DNA of 14,105 nucleotides, from contig JADGJL010000772.1 in the NCBI GenBank assembly GCA_027600665.1, positions 1-14,105 of the forward strand. Reading direction: 5' to 3'. The notes under the pieces are model-generated. The model searched no databases. It was not told the DNA's origin and saw only the letters and a list, made by a program, of their open reading frames with translations. Positions 1-8,807 of the stretch are shown piece after piece. The DNA comes from Irineochytrium annulatum (lineage: Eukaryota > Chytridiomycota > Chytridiomycetes > Chytridiales > Chytridiaceae). Every line of letters starts with the position of its first letter. The stretch's first letter is position 1. Both the position numbers and the translations under genes were made by a program.

Positions 1-73
1 GCCCACGGACACGGCTTCTCAGCGCTCACAACCAGAGCCCGTAAAATCCGCCGCTTACGGCGTGGATCCTCAA

Positions 74-2891
74 ATGATGCAATCACCCGCACGCTCACCG
101 CCATCACCGATGTCAGCTGTCACGGCCGTGCGAAGGGTGCTCGCCACCAGGCCGATGCGGCCCAGCCCGCTGCGACGGTGCATGTCGATGGAAGACGTCG
201 CCGCCGGGACGGGGCGGACAACGACGGCCGGCGCTTTGTGGAAGTCGGCCTCGGCGCCGGAGCTGGGCCTCCACCGCCACTTCGACAACGACGACGGGGA
301 CATGGTCACGCCGAGTACGGAAGAGGAGGATGAGGACGACGACGACCGCGCGCTGGCGCTTACTTTGATATCGTGGGCCGCTTCCGCCGTTGGTTCCCAC
401 GCGCATCACGGGCTGTTCCTGAGCAGCCCGCCCGAGACGCTGGCGGCGTGCAGGCTAATGATGATGCATCCGGCTTTCAAGAGCAAAAGGAAGAGGGCCA
501 TGGAGCTGAGGATTCTGGTTATTCAGGTAGCTGAATGCTGGCAAGAGGATTGACATGTGACTAAATATTCTTTGTGTCGTTACACGATAACAGAGAGCCC
601 ATGCGAGATCGTACCGCTCATCGCTTGCAACCCCTTGCCGTCTTTCTTCACCACCACCTTCACCGCCTACGCGACCTTGGCACGCGGCCGCTGTCCCGTC
701 GGACCTGACGCTACCGAACCCATCACCGCCAGTCAATCTGTCACGCTCGAGGCGGCGGAGGGCTGAGCTACTCGCCCAGCGGCAACGGGAGCAACATGAG
801 CAGCAGGAGGCTACGGAGGAATCAGAGGACGAGTCAACGCTTATCGATTCGGACGGGGAAGAGGACGGCGAAAATGACGTGGTGACGATCCACCCTATGA
901 CGCTAAGAATCGACGGCAAGAATCGGCGGCTGTTCCCCCACAAGAAGCGGTCCGACCAAGGCGACGCCGTCAAGGTCAGCAGTAGGATTCCCAGACCCAA
1001 GTCCTGGGCTGACATGCGGTCGTCCGCGGCTGTCGCGCAGGGCTTGAAGGCAGCGCGGAGCGTCTCACTTAAGGTCGGGCGGCCGCGTCAGGAGGCACCA
1101 GAAGAAGAGGTCACCGCAGAGACGGGACAAAAGGTGCCCAGCATTACGATGGTTGACTTCCTCAACGGCGAGACCAAGGAGGGTGATACCGCGGCGCCGG
1201 CCTCATCGAGCCTAGACAGTAAGACCACCATGATCCACAAGTCCGGGTCATCAAGTGACGTGCGATCGTCAGCGGCGCCCGATCCGGTCGCGGCACAGAA
1301 CGGGCGGGTGGCACGCAGCGTCTCGCTTAAATTGAAGCGGCCCGGACCTCGGAAGATGGAGGGGAGGAAGGATGACGACGAGGATCAGGCGGCCGCTGGA
1401 GTCAGTCTTGTTGACTTCCTCAACGGCGAGAAGGACGGCGATGCCGTGTCTCCCACGGCGCTCACCATAACGGCGACAACGTCGACCATTCCATCCGCGG
1501 TACAAGGCTGGAGGAACGGCGTCACGCGACGCGTGTCTCTCAAATCGAGGAGTCGGGAAACCGGCGTCCATGAGAATGCGGTTGCAGCGCCGGTTGAAGA
1601 TGTCGTCAGGGGCGGGGATCGTGAAGTCCCGCTCATCGAATTTCTGAGCGGCAACAAGGACGAGGATCGAGCTGACTCGGCTGTCAAAGGCGACGTGGAC
1701 GCCGAGACTCTATCTGCGCTTCCGCCATTAAGCTTAGACGGCAAGCACGAGCGCGCCGTGTGTCCAAAAAGCGCCAACGAGCCCAGTGTCCCGGACGGGC
1801 GTATACGGGGACAACGGTCGTGGAATGACGTCCGGCTATCGGTGAGGACGGCGGCGGCAAACGTTCCCAGCGTGAAAAGTGTGCGCCACTTGTCGATTGA
1901 GGCCATGCAGAAGGGCTGGGCGGAGGCGACCTGCGACAACATCGCCGTCAAGGATTCAACGGACTCGGTCGTTACGCCAGTCGATTTCCTTAACGGCAAA
2001 GACGACATCGAGACCGCCGTCACACCCACGATGTCACCGACGAAAGCCGACAAGCCCACACGCCTCCCCATTTCAAAGCCCCGGAGCAAAATCAAGCCAT
2101 CAGACGACCCCAACACCGCGACGGACGCGCGCATCCACAGGCCGCGCTCGTGGGGCGACGTCTACTCATCAGCCGCATCAGCGCCGGACGTGAAGGTGAA
2201 GGCCGTTCGACGGCTGTCGCTCAAGTCGAAGCTACCGGACACCAGTCTACATCCTGATCCGCTCCGGGCCGAGGATGGCGAGATGCTAGCGACGGACGTT
2301 GAAGCGGACGGGGGGCTGCGCGGGCGCAGGCGCAACGCGTCGTCGTGGCGGCCTAGGCGGTCTAAGAGCGCAAGACGGTCTTTCGAGCCGCCGATCGCCA
2401 CGGCCGCGACGTCGACTCGCGGCGTTTCGATCGATCAACGGAGCCGGAGCGCGTCGCGCGGGGCGTCTGTCGACGGGCGCGGGGACCGCCGGAGCTGGAC
2501 AGCGTCCAGGACGTCGTTGGATTTTGTGGCCGGCGCGCTGGGATGGCGACGCGGGAGCTTGGGAGAGAGCGGGACCGCGTCCGTTGACGACCAAGCTGCG
2601 TCGTCGGTGCCCGCAGATGTAAATGCCGCCGTCGCGGGCGATAGGCCGTGGCGGACGTGGAGGTTGCCAGCGCGCGTCGTTGGTCGCGGGGACGGCGGTG
2701 TTGAGGTGAAAGGTCGCAAAGCGGGTGACGGGGAGGGGCTGGTGATGTTGCGTGGTGATGGAGACGGCGGGGTTGTAAAAGCCGGGGGTTGGAGGAAGGG
2801 AAGGCTGGGTGGTGACGTCGGGAAGATTGGGGTCTGGATTCGGAGGGGGAATGTGAGCGGGGAGGCCAAGTTGCCGGTTATTGCGGCCTAA
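74..2891 (+). CDS. Disordered Ser/Arg-rich protein with tandem RSVSLK-VDFLNG modules (two exons; 5' end may lie off the window)
   Basis: I do not recognise a family. The model is exon 1 at 74-526, an intron at 527-593 (donor GTAGCT, CTAA at 561-564, acceptor ACAG) and exon 2 at 594-2891. The join keeps phase 0 and gives about 916 residues from the ATG at 74. The frame is open leftwards to the window edge, so the true start could be upstream. Exon 1 carries RPSPLR (158-175) followed by ED, a KSASAPEL motif and an acidic run (EEEDEDDDD). Exon 2 opens with RSYRSSLATP (606-635), then a basic Gln-rich helix-like stretch, an acidic stretch and LRIDGKNRRL (903-932). The tandem modules follow (987-2231). 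The tail is Arg/Ser-rich and then Gly/basic. No catalytic domain, membrane segment or signal peptide is visible. Many RxxS sites suggest phosphorylation by basophilic kinases (inference). The neighbour at 3815-5890 shows the same motif order and supports joining the two exons. Confidence 0.72.
527..593 (+). other. Intron 1 of the motif-array gene
   Basis: The intron is 67 nt, with donor CAG|GTAGCT, a branch-like GACTAA about 30 nt before the 3' end and acceptor ATAACAG. Reading on in the exon 1 frame stops at 554, and a TAA precedes the exon 2 frame at 588-590, so the two open frames connect only by splicing. The join is in phase 0. Confidence 0.68.
987..2231 (+). repeat. Five degenerate protein-coding modules in tandem (55-66 residues, last one truncated)
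   Basis: Copies lie at about 987-1172, 1251-1430, 1488-1655, 1803-2000 and 2133-2231. The consensus order is RxRSWxDVxSSAA, then V(K/R)xVRSVSLK, then about 25 variable residues, then VDFLNGE/K. The arginine-directed serine cores are RSVSLK, RSVSLK, RRVSLK, RHLSIE and RRLSLK. The end motifs are VDFLNG, VDFLNG, IEFLSG and VDFLNG; the fifth copy lacks one. The serine-to-Phe spacing is 31, 31, 35 and 31 residues. Copies 1 and 2 share an identical 22-nt stretch over the end motif (1152-1173 and 1410-1431), so at least these two remain similar in DNA. Copy 3 has lost the RSW part. Confidence 0.85.
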
Positions 2892-3814
2892 TTGAGCTGA
2901 GAAGCCTTGTTTGTCGGGAAAGGTTTTTACTCCTTGTGTTATTGATTACTCTGATCCTTCACCCATTTCTTTGCTTCCTTCGTATTCCTCGGTCTTTCGG
3001 CTTAGTATAGCTGATTGGGTGACCCCACATGTACCCCTCTCTGGAGGGTGATTTTACTTTCATTTCAAACCTTTAGCGCTTCAGCTGCAGCGTCTGGGAT
3101 AGCGTGTTTGCATTTCTACAAGCCATATTGTTTTCCTCTTTACTATTTATATATATCGGCGAATGATGCCTTTTAAGTTGTCGGTGCTTTGTGAGTTGGC
3201 TGCGCCGGTCATTTTGACTCTTTTCGCACATTTCCTTCTATGACAGATAAATGATTCATCTTGTATGCTCAACTCCTCTTCTGCCTATTCCTCTAACTGT
3301 CTCAGCCCCCAAATATTGTCAGTCATAATACACAACACAAACCAAACCGAGTATTTCTAATATTTTATATATTAACGTGGCCACCTATGCGCACGCAAAG
3401 CAATCGAGGGAAGGCTAAATAATGTCCACGACACAGTTTGATGAGTACGAAGAGTTGCAAGAGTCTTTTCTCCGCAGAATACGTAAGGGCAAAAGAAGAC
3501 AATTCAGAAAGAGATAAGGGAGGGCATTCAGACTAATTCATGCGAAACATAAATATGCACAAAGTAAATAAAACCGGCGAGATGGCACAAAAGCCTACAA
3601 TATCGAGGATCAATATAGCATACTGAGCTATGTCCAAACTACAGGGTAGCGGCGAAAGATGGAATGTGTTCATCCAATAACAGCGAGAAAGATAGACAGA
3701 CGAGAGCAATAAATGTACACCAAGGGTCCCGCATGAGTGTCCACATGCATGACCCAACCATCATAAGCCCATTCTACAGCAACCCATATCCAAAAACAAA
3801 AAGACCGTGTAGTA
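2892..3814. other. Intergenic spacer between two convergent genes
   Basis: This 923-bp AT-richer stretch must hold the 3' untranslated regions of both flanking genes, which run towards each other. I see only short ORFs without protein-like composition, pyrimidine-rich tracts near 2930-3000 and AT-rich runs near 3140-3155 and 3355-3375. No RNA gene, repeat array or mobile element was recognised. Confidence 0.6.
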
Positions 3815-5890
3815 TCACCCGACCTGCAGGGCCGTCGTCCCGCCAACATCATGGGCCGGCGCGATACAAAGCGCCCTCATCACCATACTGGACACCTTAC
3901 GCTTAGCGCCCGCGCCACCAGCGCCAACCAGTCCGCCCGCAGCGATACCCTTCCCAGCAACCCCCCAGCCGCCCGCAGGGACCTCCACGACCCCGGCGAA
4001 CCCGATGGGCGCATCACACGCGGCCGCGATGGCCCGCTCGCGCGCCCCGCGCCGATCGCGCCACTTCCGCGTCCACCCTCCCACCATGTCGCCGAGGGAC
4101 CTCGTCCGGGTCAGGCCGAGCGAGGGCTGGGCGTCGAGACAGATCGACGCGGGCGAGATGATGTCGGCCTTTTTGTCGAGCGGGAACGGGATCGCCGTCA
4201 GCGACGGGTCGAGGAGGTATGACGGCGTCGGCGACGCGGTCGGCGGCGGGGCGTCGTAGGACTGCGCATCAGGTGTAGTGGGCGCAGGCGACGGGGGAGG
4301 ATCGGCGGGATCGGGCGTGGCGGGCGAGTTGGCGGTGGCGTTCAAAGAGTCCCTGCGCGAGGGTGGTATGGGCGATGATGACGGTGTCTCCGTCGCGATC
4401 GGGGTGGGCTTGACCGTTGCTCGGAGCTGAACCGCGGCATCCAAGCCCGGCATTGACCAGGACCTCGCCATCGAGGCCGCCCGTCCCGAGACGTCATGGC
4501 TGGCGTTCCTTTTCCTACCCAGTCCCCATCCCGCGCCGTTACCGCTAGGCCCCTGGAAACTCCCACGGCGGCTGGCCGGGTCGACGTCCAGCGAGCGCGA
4601 GGTGAACAGATTCCGGTCGACCTCCTCCGGCTCGCGCCTCGCGCTGCCCTCGAAGCTCCGGCGGAGAAAGTAGTACGCATCACCACCCTCGGTCGATCCC
4701 CGACGAGCAGACCCACGAACGCCGTCCCACGTGAAGGACGACGACGACGTCCGCCAATCGGCCGACGGGGCGGCGTGGAGCTCGTCGAGTGGTTCGTACG
4801 ACCGCGAGACGACCTCATCCGCCTCGCCGTCACCCAGCGTCCGGATCATGGGAGACCCGGCGGCGGTTCGAGGGTTCGCGTCCGAGCGGTCAGCCCATCC
4901 CGCGAGCCAGAGCTTGCCCTTGCCGTTGATGTGAAACACGGGACGATCGGTCGCCTGGTGCTGCCGTTCGGGTCGGAGTGCGTTCCATGATCGCCGGGGT
5001 GTGACGGGGGCCTTATCGTCATCCGCAACCACCACGACAACGGCCGCGACGTCGTCCGCTGGACGTCGGCGACGCTGCGTTTGACGGGGCGTCCTGCTGG
5101 TCTTGCCAACCATGGAGACGGTCCGGACCGAAAAGACGTCATCCTCCTCGTCGTCACTGTCCTCGAAATCGTCCGCGTCCGCGAAGACGTCGACAACTTG
5201 CGCCGACGCTGCGCCAAAAGGGTCGAGCGCGACCTGTGCTCGATTGCCACGGTCGTGCTCGAGCTGTTCCAGTTGATGACGATGTCGCTGCATCACGGCC
5301 TCCAACTCTCTCCGGAGCATCATGTCACCGACAACCCTGCGCAGGTTGGCCTCTCGTCGCTGAGGTCGCCTGAACCGCTTGCCATTCGGAGTTGGCCAGG
5401 TCCCGACTGTCGTGCCCGGGTGTTCTGGTGTGGAGGCGTGGGCGGAGCCGTGCTTGGCGGGGTCGGATGCGGGCGATAAGGGCTCGGAGGGCACGGGCGC
5501 TCGAAACGAGATGCGATGCGATCGAGAGAGCAGCCCCTCCTCGGCGTCGATCGCGGCGGTGGAGGAGATGCGCTTCAGATACGGAAGGGCAGCCTCGTCC
5601 GATAGCGTTCCGCCAGGCGGCCGGGCGCCGGCGTCCGGGCCGGTGAAGGCGTCAACCGCGCCGATCGTTACCTCGTCGGCGACCCCGTCCTCAGGCCCCC
5701 AGGATTGCCTTAACGGCGATGGGCGAGCTGTCAGCATCACCATCACCATTGCAAAGGGCGACGTTTTCTGTTGTCGCACTGTCAAACAGCCCATTCTAAG
5801 CATTGCAGCTGAAAGACTGTCGCAGGACAAGGCCGGACCAAATTGACCAAAAAAGAACAAAAGAACAAGATGAATGGGAGGTGGCCTCAT
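3815..5890 (-). CDS. Disordered Arg/Ser-rich protein with 14-3-3/PKA-like site array; likely diverged paralogue of the 74-2891 gene
   Basis: A single open frame gives 691 residues from the first ATG. That first stretch is hydrophobic (LVLLFFFGQFG) and may be untranslated; later in-frame ATGs at residues 30, 34, 48, 50 or 52 are equally possible starts. Visible order (residues from the first ATG): RPSPLR with ED seven residues after its final R (56-68); RSHRISFRAP (123-132); a basic, probably helical stretch rich in L, E, Q and R (about 175-215); an acidic stretch DDFEDSDDEEDD (240-251); RRSWNALR (299-306); VFHINGKGKLWL (318-329). Then come many arginine-directed serines: RRGST, RRSFEG, RRGSFQG, RKRNAS, RSWSMP (476-481), RRDS and RTRSLGDM (595-602). 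A Pro/Ser-rich linker and a Gly-rich basic tail end the protein. RSWSMP fits the 14-3-3 mode I consensus RSxSxP. No enzyme domain is seen. Function is unknown; a phospho-regulated scaffold is inference. Confidence 0.75.
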   Translation of the reverse strand: MRPPPIHLVLLFFFGQFGPALSCDSLSAAMLRMGCLTVRQQKTSPFAMVMVMLTARPSPLRQSWGPEDGVADEVTIGAVDAFTGPDAGARPPGGTLSDEAALPYLKRISSTAAIDAEEGLLSRSHRISFRAPVPSEPLSPASDPAKHGSAHASTPEHPGTTVGTWPTPNGKRFRRPQRREANLRRVVGDMMLRRELEAVMQRHRHQLEQLEHDRGNRAQVALDPFGAASAQVVDVFADADDFEDSDDEEDDVFSVRTVSMVGKTSRTPRQTQRRRRPADDVAAVVVVVADDDKAPVTPRRSWNALRPERQHQATDRPVFHINGKGKLWLAGWADRSDANPRTAAGSPMIRTLGDGEADEVVSRSYEPLDELHAAPSADWRTSSSSFTWDGVRGSARRGSTEGGDAYYFLRRSFEGSARREPEEVDRNLFTSRSLDVDPASRRGSFQGPSGNGAGWGLGRKRNASHDVSGRAASMARSWSMPGLDAAVQLRATVKPTPIATETPSSSPIPPSRRDSLNATANSPATPDPADPPPSPAPTTPDAQSYDAPPPTASPTPSYLLDPSLTAIPFPLDKKADIISPASICLDAQPSLGLTRTRSLGDMVGGWTRKWRDRRGARERAIAAACDAPIGFAGVVEVPAGGWGVAGKGIAAGGLVGAGGAGAKRKVSSMVMRALCIAPAHDVGGTTALQVG

Positions 5891-6542
5891 CGATAATGAA
5901 TAACTATACTAAACAGTTAAATATTATGGATATGTTTTTAAACTGAGCTTTGTAATGGTCGCCGTTCGAGTATAATCAGCGACTTACCTAATATAAACGG
6001 TGGCAAGAGGAGGCTCAGGAATCCAAGTAGTTCAAGTACAAATAACCCTGTTTCGTGTATGGTATGGTATGCTTGGATTGTCCGCTAGGTGTTTGTGACG
6101 GTATGGTGACCATCCCACCTCCGTCTTGATCTCCTTCGACAATGGTCTCGCGTGGCTGATGCGCATTCGCCGCGTGGCCAAAACAGTCTTCCAACAACAC
6201 GTAATAAGCCACCGACCGCAACAAGCCGAGGATGCTTATCAAGCCCCCTCTCTGATCGCATTCAAGCCGCCAAAACTCCCAGCCGAACATCAAAAACATC
6301 AAGACATATCAAATAGTGGGCGGGCGGCCTCGGCCAACCATGTTGGCGATGGGGGAACAGAAGCACAGAAGCTGGGACAAACGCATTCCTCTTAACCTGA
6401 GCGCATTAATACAGGCAAGCGTAAGGCGTCAAGCCGGGTCGAGTTTTCGGCATCATCCACAAAGGCCGTGGACTTCCAGTCACCATTTTAGACCCACCAT
6501 CTCCACGACGCCCTTTGGCTCGACTCGACCATCGCGTCCTCT
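5891..6542. promoter_or_regulatory. Divergent promoter region between the paralogue-like gene and the zinc-finger gene
   Basis: This 652-bp spacer separates two genes read away from each other, so it must contain both promoters. The side next to the minus-strand gene (5895-5945) is very AT-rich and includes TATA-like stretches when read on the minus strand. GGTATGG occurs three times near 6059-6107, and ATGGT-N-ACCAT at 6104-6114 is a small inverted repeat. None of these is a recognised operator. An in-frame TAG closes the zinc-finger reading frame just upstream of its ATG at 6543. Confidence 0.5.
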
Positions 6543-7837
6543 ATGCGTTCACATCCTGCTGGCGCCGACGACCCCTACAAGAGCTGCTTGAAGCGTGACA
6601 GAGGGCAGCCCCACATTGCCACGATGCTGCCCAGCCCTTCCCCAGGCGCCGTCGCCCTCATTACCACCCACTGCCGCGGCTCCCGCAGGGAACGGTCGCC
6701 CATCATCGACAGCCCACTCATGGACCTCTTTACGGACGGCTGCGAAGCTGCCGAGGCCAGGTGGATTGCGTCGGACGAGCAGCCCCCAGACGCGACGGCG
6801 CTGTTGGACGAGCGGTCGCCGCCCATGGCAACCGGGTGGTTCGTCGACGACACGGCCAATGCACGCTTAGCTGGCACGCGCCATCCGCTGACCCTGCCGG
6901 AGGTCCACTCCGGAGACGATGACGACGAGGACACGCCCAACAACGTGCTGTTGACGACCTCGTCGGCGGCGACCGCAACCCTACCGCACCAGCTCGCGAA
7001 CCTTGGGCAGCACCACCTCCACAACGAGGCGGTGGCCGCCTATACGTTAGACCTACCATATCACCATAGTTCCTGCATTAATGACGCCACCTCCGAGTCT
7101 GGTTCGTCGGCTCTTTCTCAAGCGGGCTCCGACTCCCTCCCGCGATCCACCTCGCCATCTCAAGACCGGCTGCGTTCCAGGGCCACGACAGCCTGCTCCG
7201 TCCTCCTTTCCGTCGCGTACGCCGAGACCAAATCACGCTCATTGATATGCATGGACAACAAACATTCGGCGCACAATCAGCTCCGCGTCCCGACGGCGGA
7301 CAACTACGCGCCACCGCCCCTCGGCAAGGACATCAAGGAGATCACGCCGCCACATTCACCATCCCTCTCGCTTCTACCCACCCGTGGTGCCAGCTCTACC
7401 GACCTCTCGTCCGACGGGTCGAACCAGCCGCTGCTAATGTGCCCCTCACCCGGGTGCAGGGCGCAATTCAGGAAAAGGAACAGCCTCAGCTCCCACATGG
7501 TCATCCACTCGGCTCAGAGGGAGAACGGATGCAACTTGTGCGGGATGAGGTTCAAGCGGAAGCATGACTTGGTCAGGCATATCAAAACCGTAAGATTTCC
7601 AACTTGCACCTTGATTCGACGAAAAAATCTAATATTTTGCTTTTGTTTCTTCATCATCAGCTACATGACACTTCAAGACCGTACCAATGCCTCACATGCA
7701 ACCAGCGCTTCTCGAAGTCGAGTCACCTCATGCGACACGCCCTGCACGAGTCGCACGAGGTCAACCCAGAGCGAATGCTCGCCGACGTCGGCGCGCCCGG
7801 GAGGGACGTGGAGGTGCAAGGCTTGGTGGGTGCATAG
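6543..7837 (+). CDS. C2H2 zinc-finger transcription factor, three fingers, two exons
   Basis: Exons are 6543-7589 and 7661-7837, joined in phase 0, giving 407 residues. A second possible start is the ATG at 6624. The first 290 or so residues are Ser/Pro/Thr-rich with an acidic patch (DDDDED) and are probably disordered. Three fingers follow near the C terminus. Finger 1 is C-x4-C-x12-H-x3-H (CPSPGC..H..H). Finger 2 is C-x2-C-x12-H-x4-H, with FKRKHDLVRH and its last His encoded by exon 2. Finger 3 is C-x2-C-x12-H-x5-H (CLTCNQRFSKSSHLMRH). The linker before finger 3 (DTSRPYQC) resembles the TGEKPY type. The RKHDLVRH pattern recalls fungal Crz1-like factors, but I do not assign that identity. 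Role: sequence-specific DNA binding in the nucleus; targets unknown. Confidence 0.88.
7590..7660 (+). other. Intron inside zinc finger 2
   Basis: The intron is 71 nt, with donor ACC|GTAAGA, TCTAAT at 7628-7633, a T-rich 3' end and acceptor CATCATCAG. Splicing restores the final His of finger 2 and the third finger. The intron has no in-frame stop, so a retained copy would still be translated, but in a shifted frame downstream. Confidence 0.88.
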
Positions 7838-8807
7838 CTTCCAGCAGCGCTTGCCGGTTAGTGTCTAAGCTGCTCAAACTTAGACTGTTTATCACCCGAG
7901 TTAAGGACGCTTAACGTCCATTTTGTTGTCTAAATTCCTACATTTCCCACAAGCACTTTCCCTATACCGCCGCCAGTCCCCATTTTTACTATTCTGTCAC
8001 AAGCCTGCATGTCAGTATTACGTCTGTCCAAGCACACACAAATTTCGAAAAATATTACTCTGGTGAAGTTATCCTTGGGCTTCATCTGCATGCATTGATT
8101 TCAATGGGCTGTACATCAGTTGCCCTTCTGCATAATACTTCAGGACGAAACAGTACGGCAAGATGTTTTTTTAAACGAACAACAATGTAGTGGAAGGTGC
8201 TGTTGATGCGGTGTTTCCGTGGTCGTACACTGCATTGGACGCGCCCATTTGTAGCTGACAATAGTCGTGCGTGACCCCAACGCGTCTCCGTTCGTGAATT
8301 CAAATATCGCTTGTTGGCAATCGACTCCCAACGAGGATCAAACGCCTTCTAGACGCTGCACTTGCATATTATTTCCTTTTCGTGTATCAGCGACAATGGT
8401 TTGGTTCGATGCAACATCTCGGACAATTGCTCTTCGTCCAATTAAATATAATCAAGTTGGTTTCTTGCTTTAAAAAGTAGTAATGACGATCACATTCTAA
8501 TTTTGCTGCTAGAAAAAACCTCAACTAGAACTAATTGTTAAAAGAACATCGGTGTCAATACGAGGTGCCAACAATAGAGTCCTGGTTAAAAAGAACATCC
8601 AGCGAAAACGATTGCACGCGATGCGTTCGGCGATGCCGGCGCGGTCGTTATGATCTCCGCCTGGTCGCCAGGTCAACAATACAGAAATTTGACGTTGTGT
8701 AAATCCCCTTCAGCGACCTTCGTCTCCTGAACTCGACCGCCGTCTAACCCGTCGCCAACACCTCCTCCAGGATATTCACCCGCTTCTCGTCAACCGACCC
8801 TCCAACG
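7838..8807. other. Intergenic spacer upstream of the secreted-protein gene
   Basis: This stretch of 970 bp holds the 3' end of the zinc-finger transcript and the promoter of the secreted-protein gene. Short ORFs on both strands (for example 8082-8303 minus) lack protein-like features. GTTAAAAGAACATC at about 8537 recurs with one extra A at about 8584, a minor direct repeat. A CCAAT sits near 8437. No RNA gene, repeat array or mobile element was seen. Confidence 0.5.

Noticed and set aside
1385..2134. A 249-residue minus-strand ORF inside the module array
   Set aside because: Antisense shadow of the repeat-encoding exon. The plus-strand frame carries the conserved repeats, and the minus product has no recognisable feature.
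3140..3600. Possible mobile element or RNA gene in the convergent spacer
   Set aside because: No terminal repeats, target-site duplication, transposase fragment or Pol III box could be found by eye.
5780..5890. Signal peptide or N-myristoylation (MGC..) of the minus-strand motif-array protein
   Set aside because: The hydrophobic leader is probably upstream of the true start. MGCLTV lacks the Ser/Thr usually found at position 6 of myristoylated proteins.
8082..8473. Small overlapping ORFs in the 970-bp spacer
   Set aside because: No conserved motif, mixed composition, and overlapping on both strands as expected by chance.
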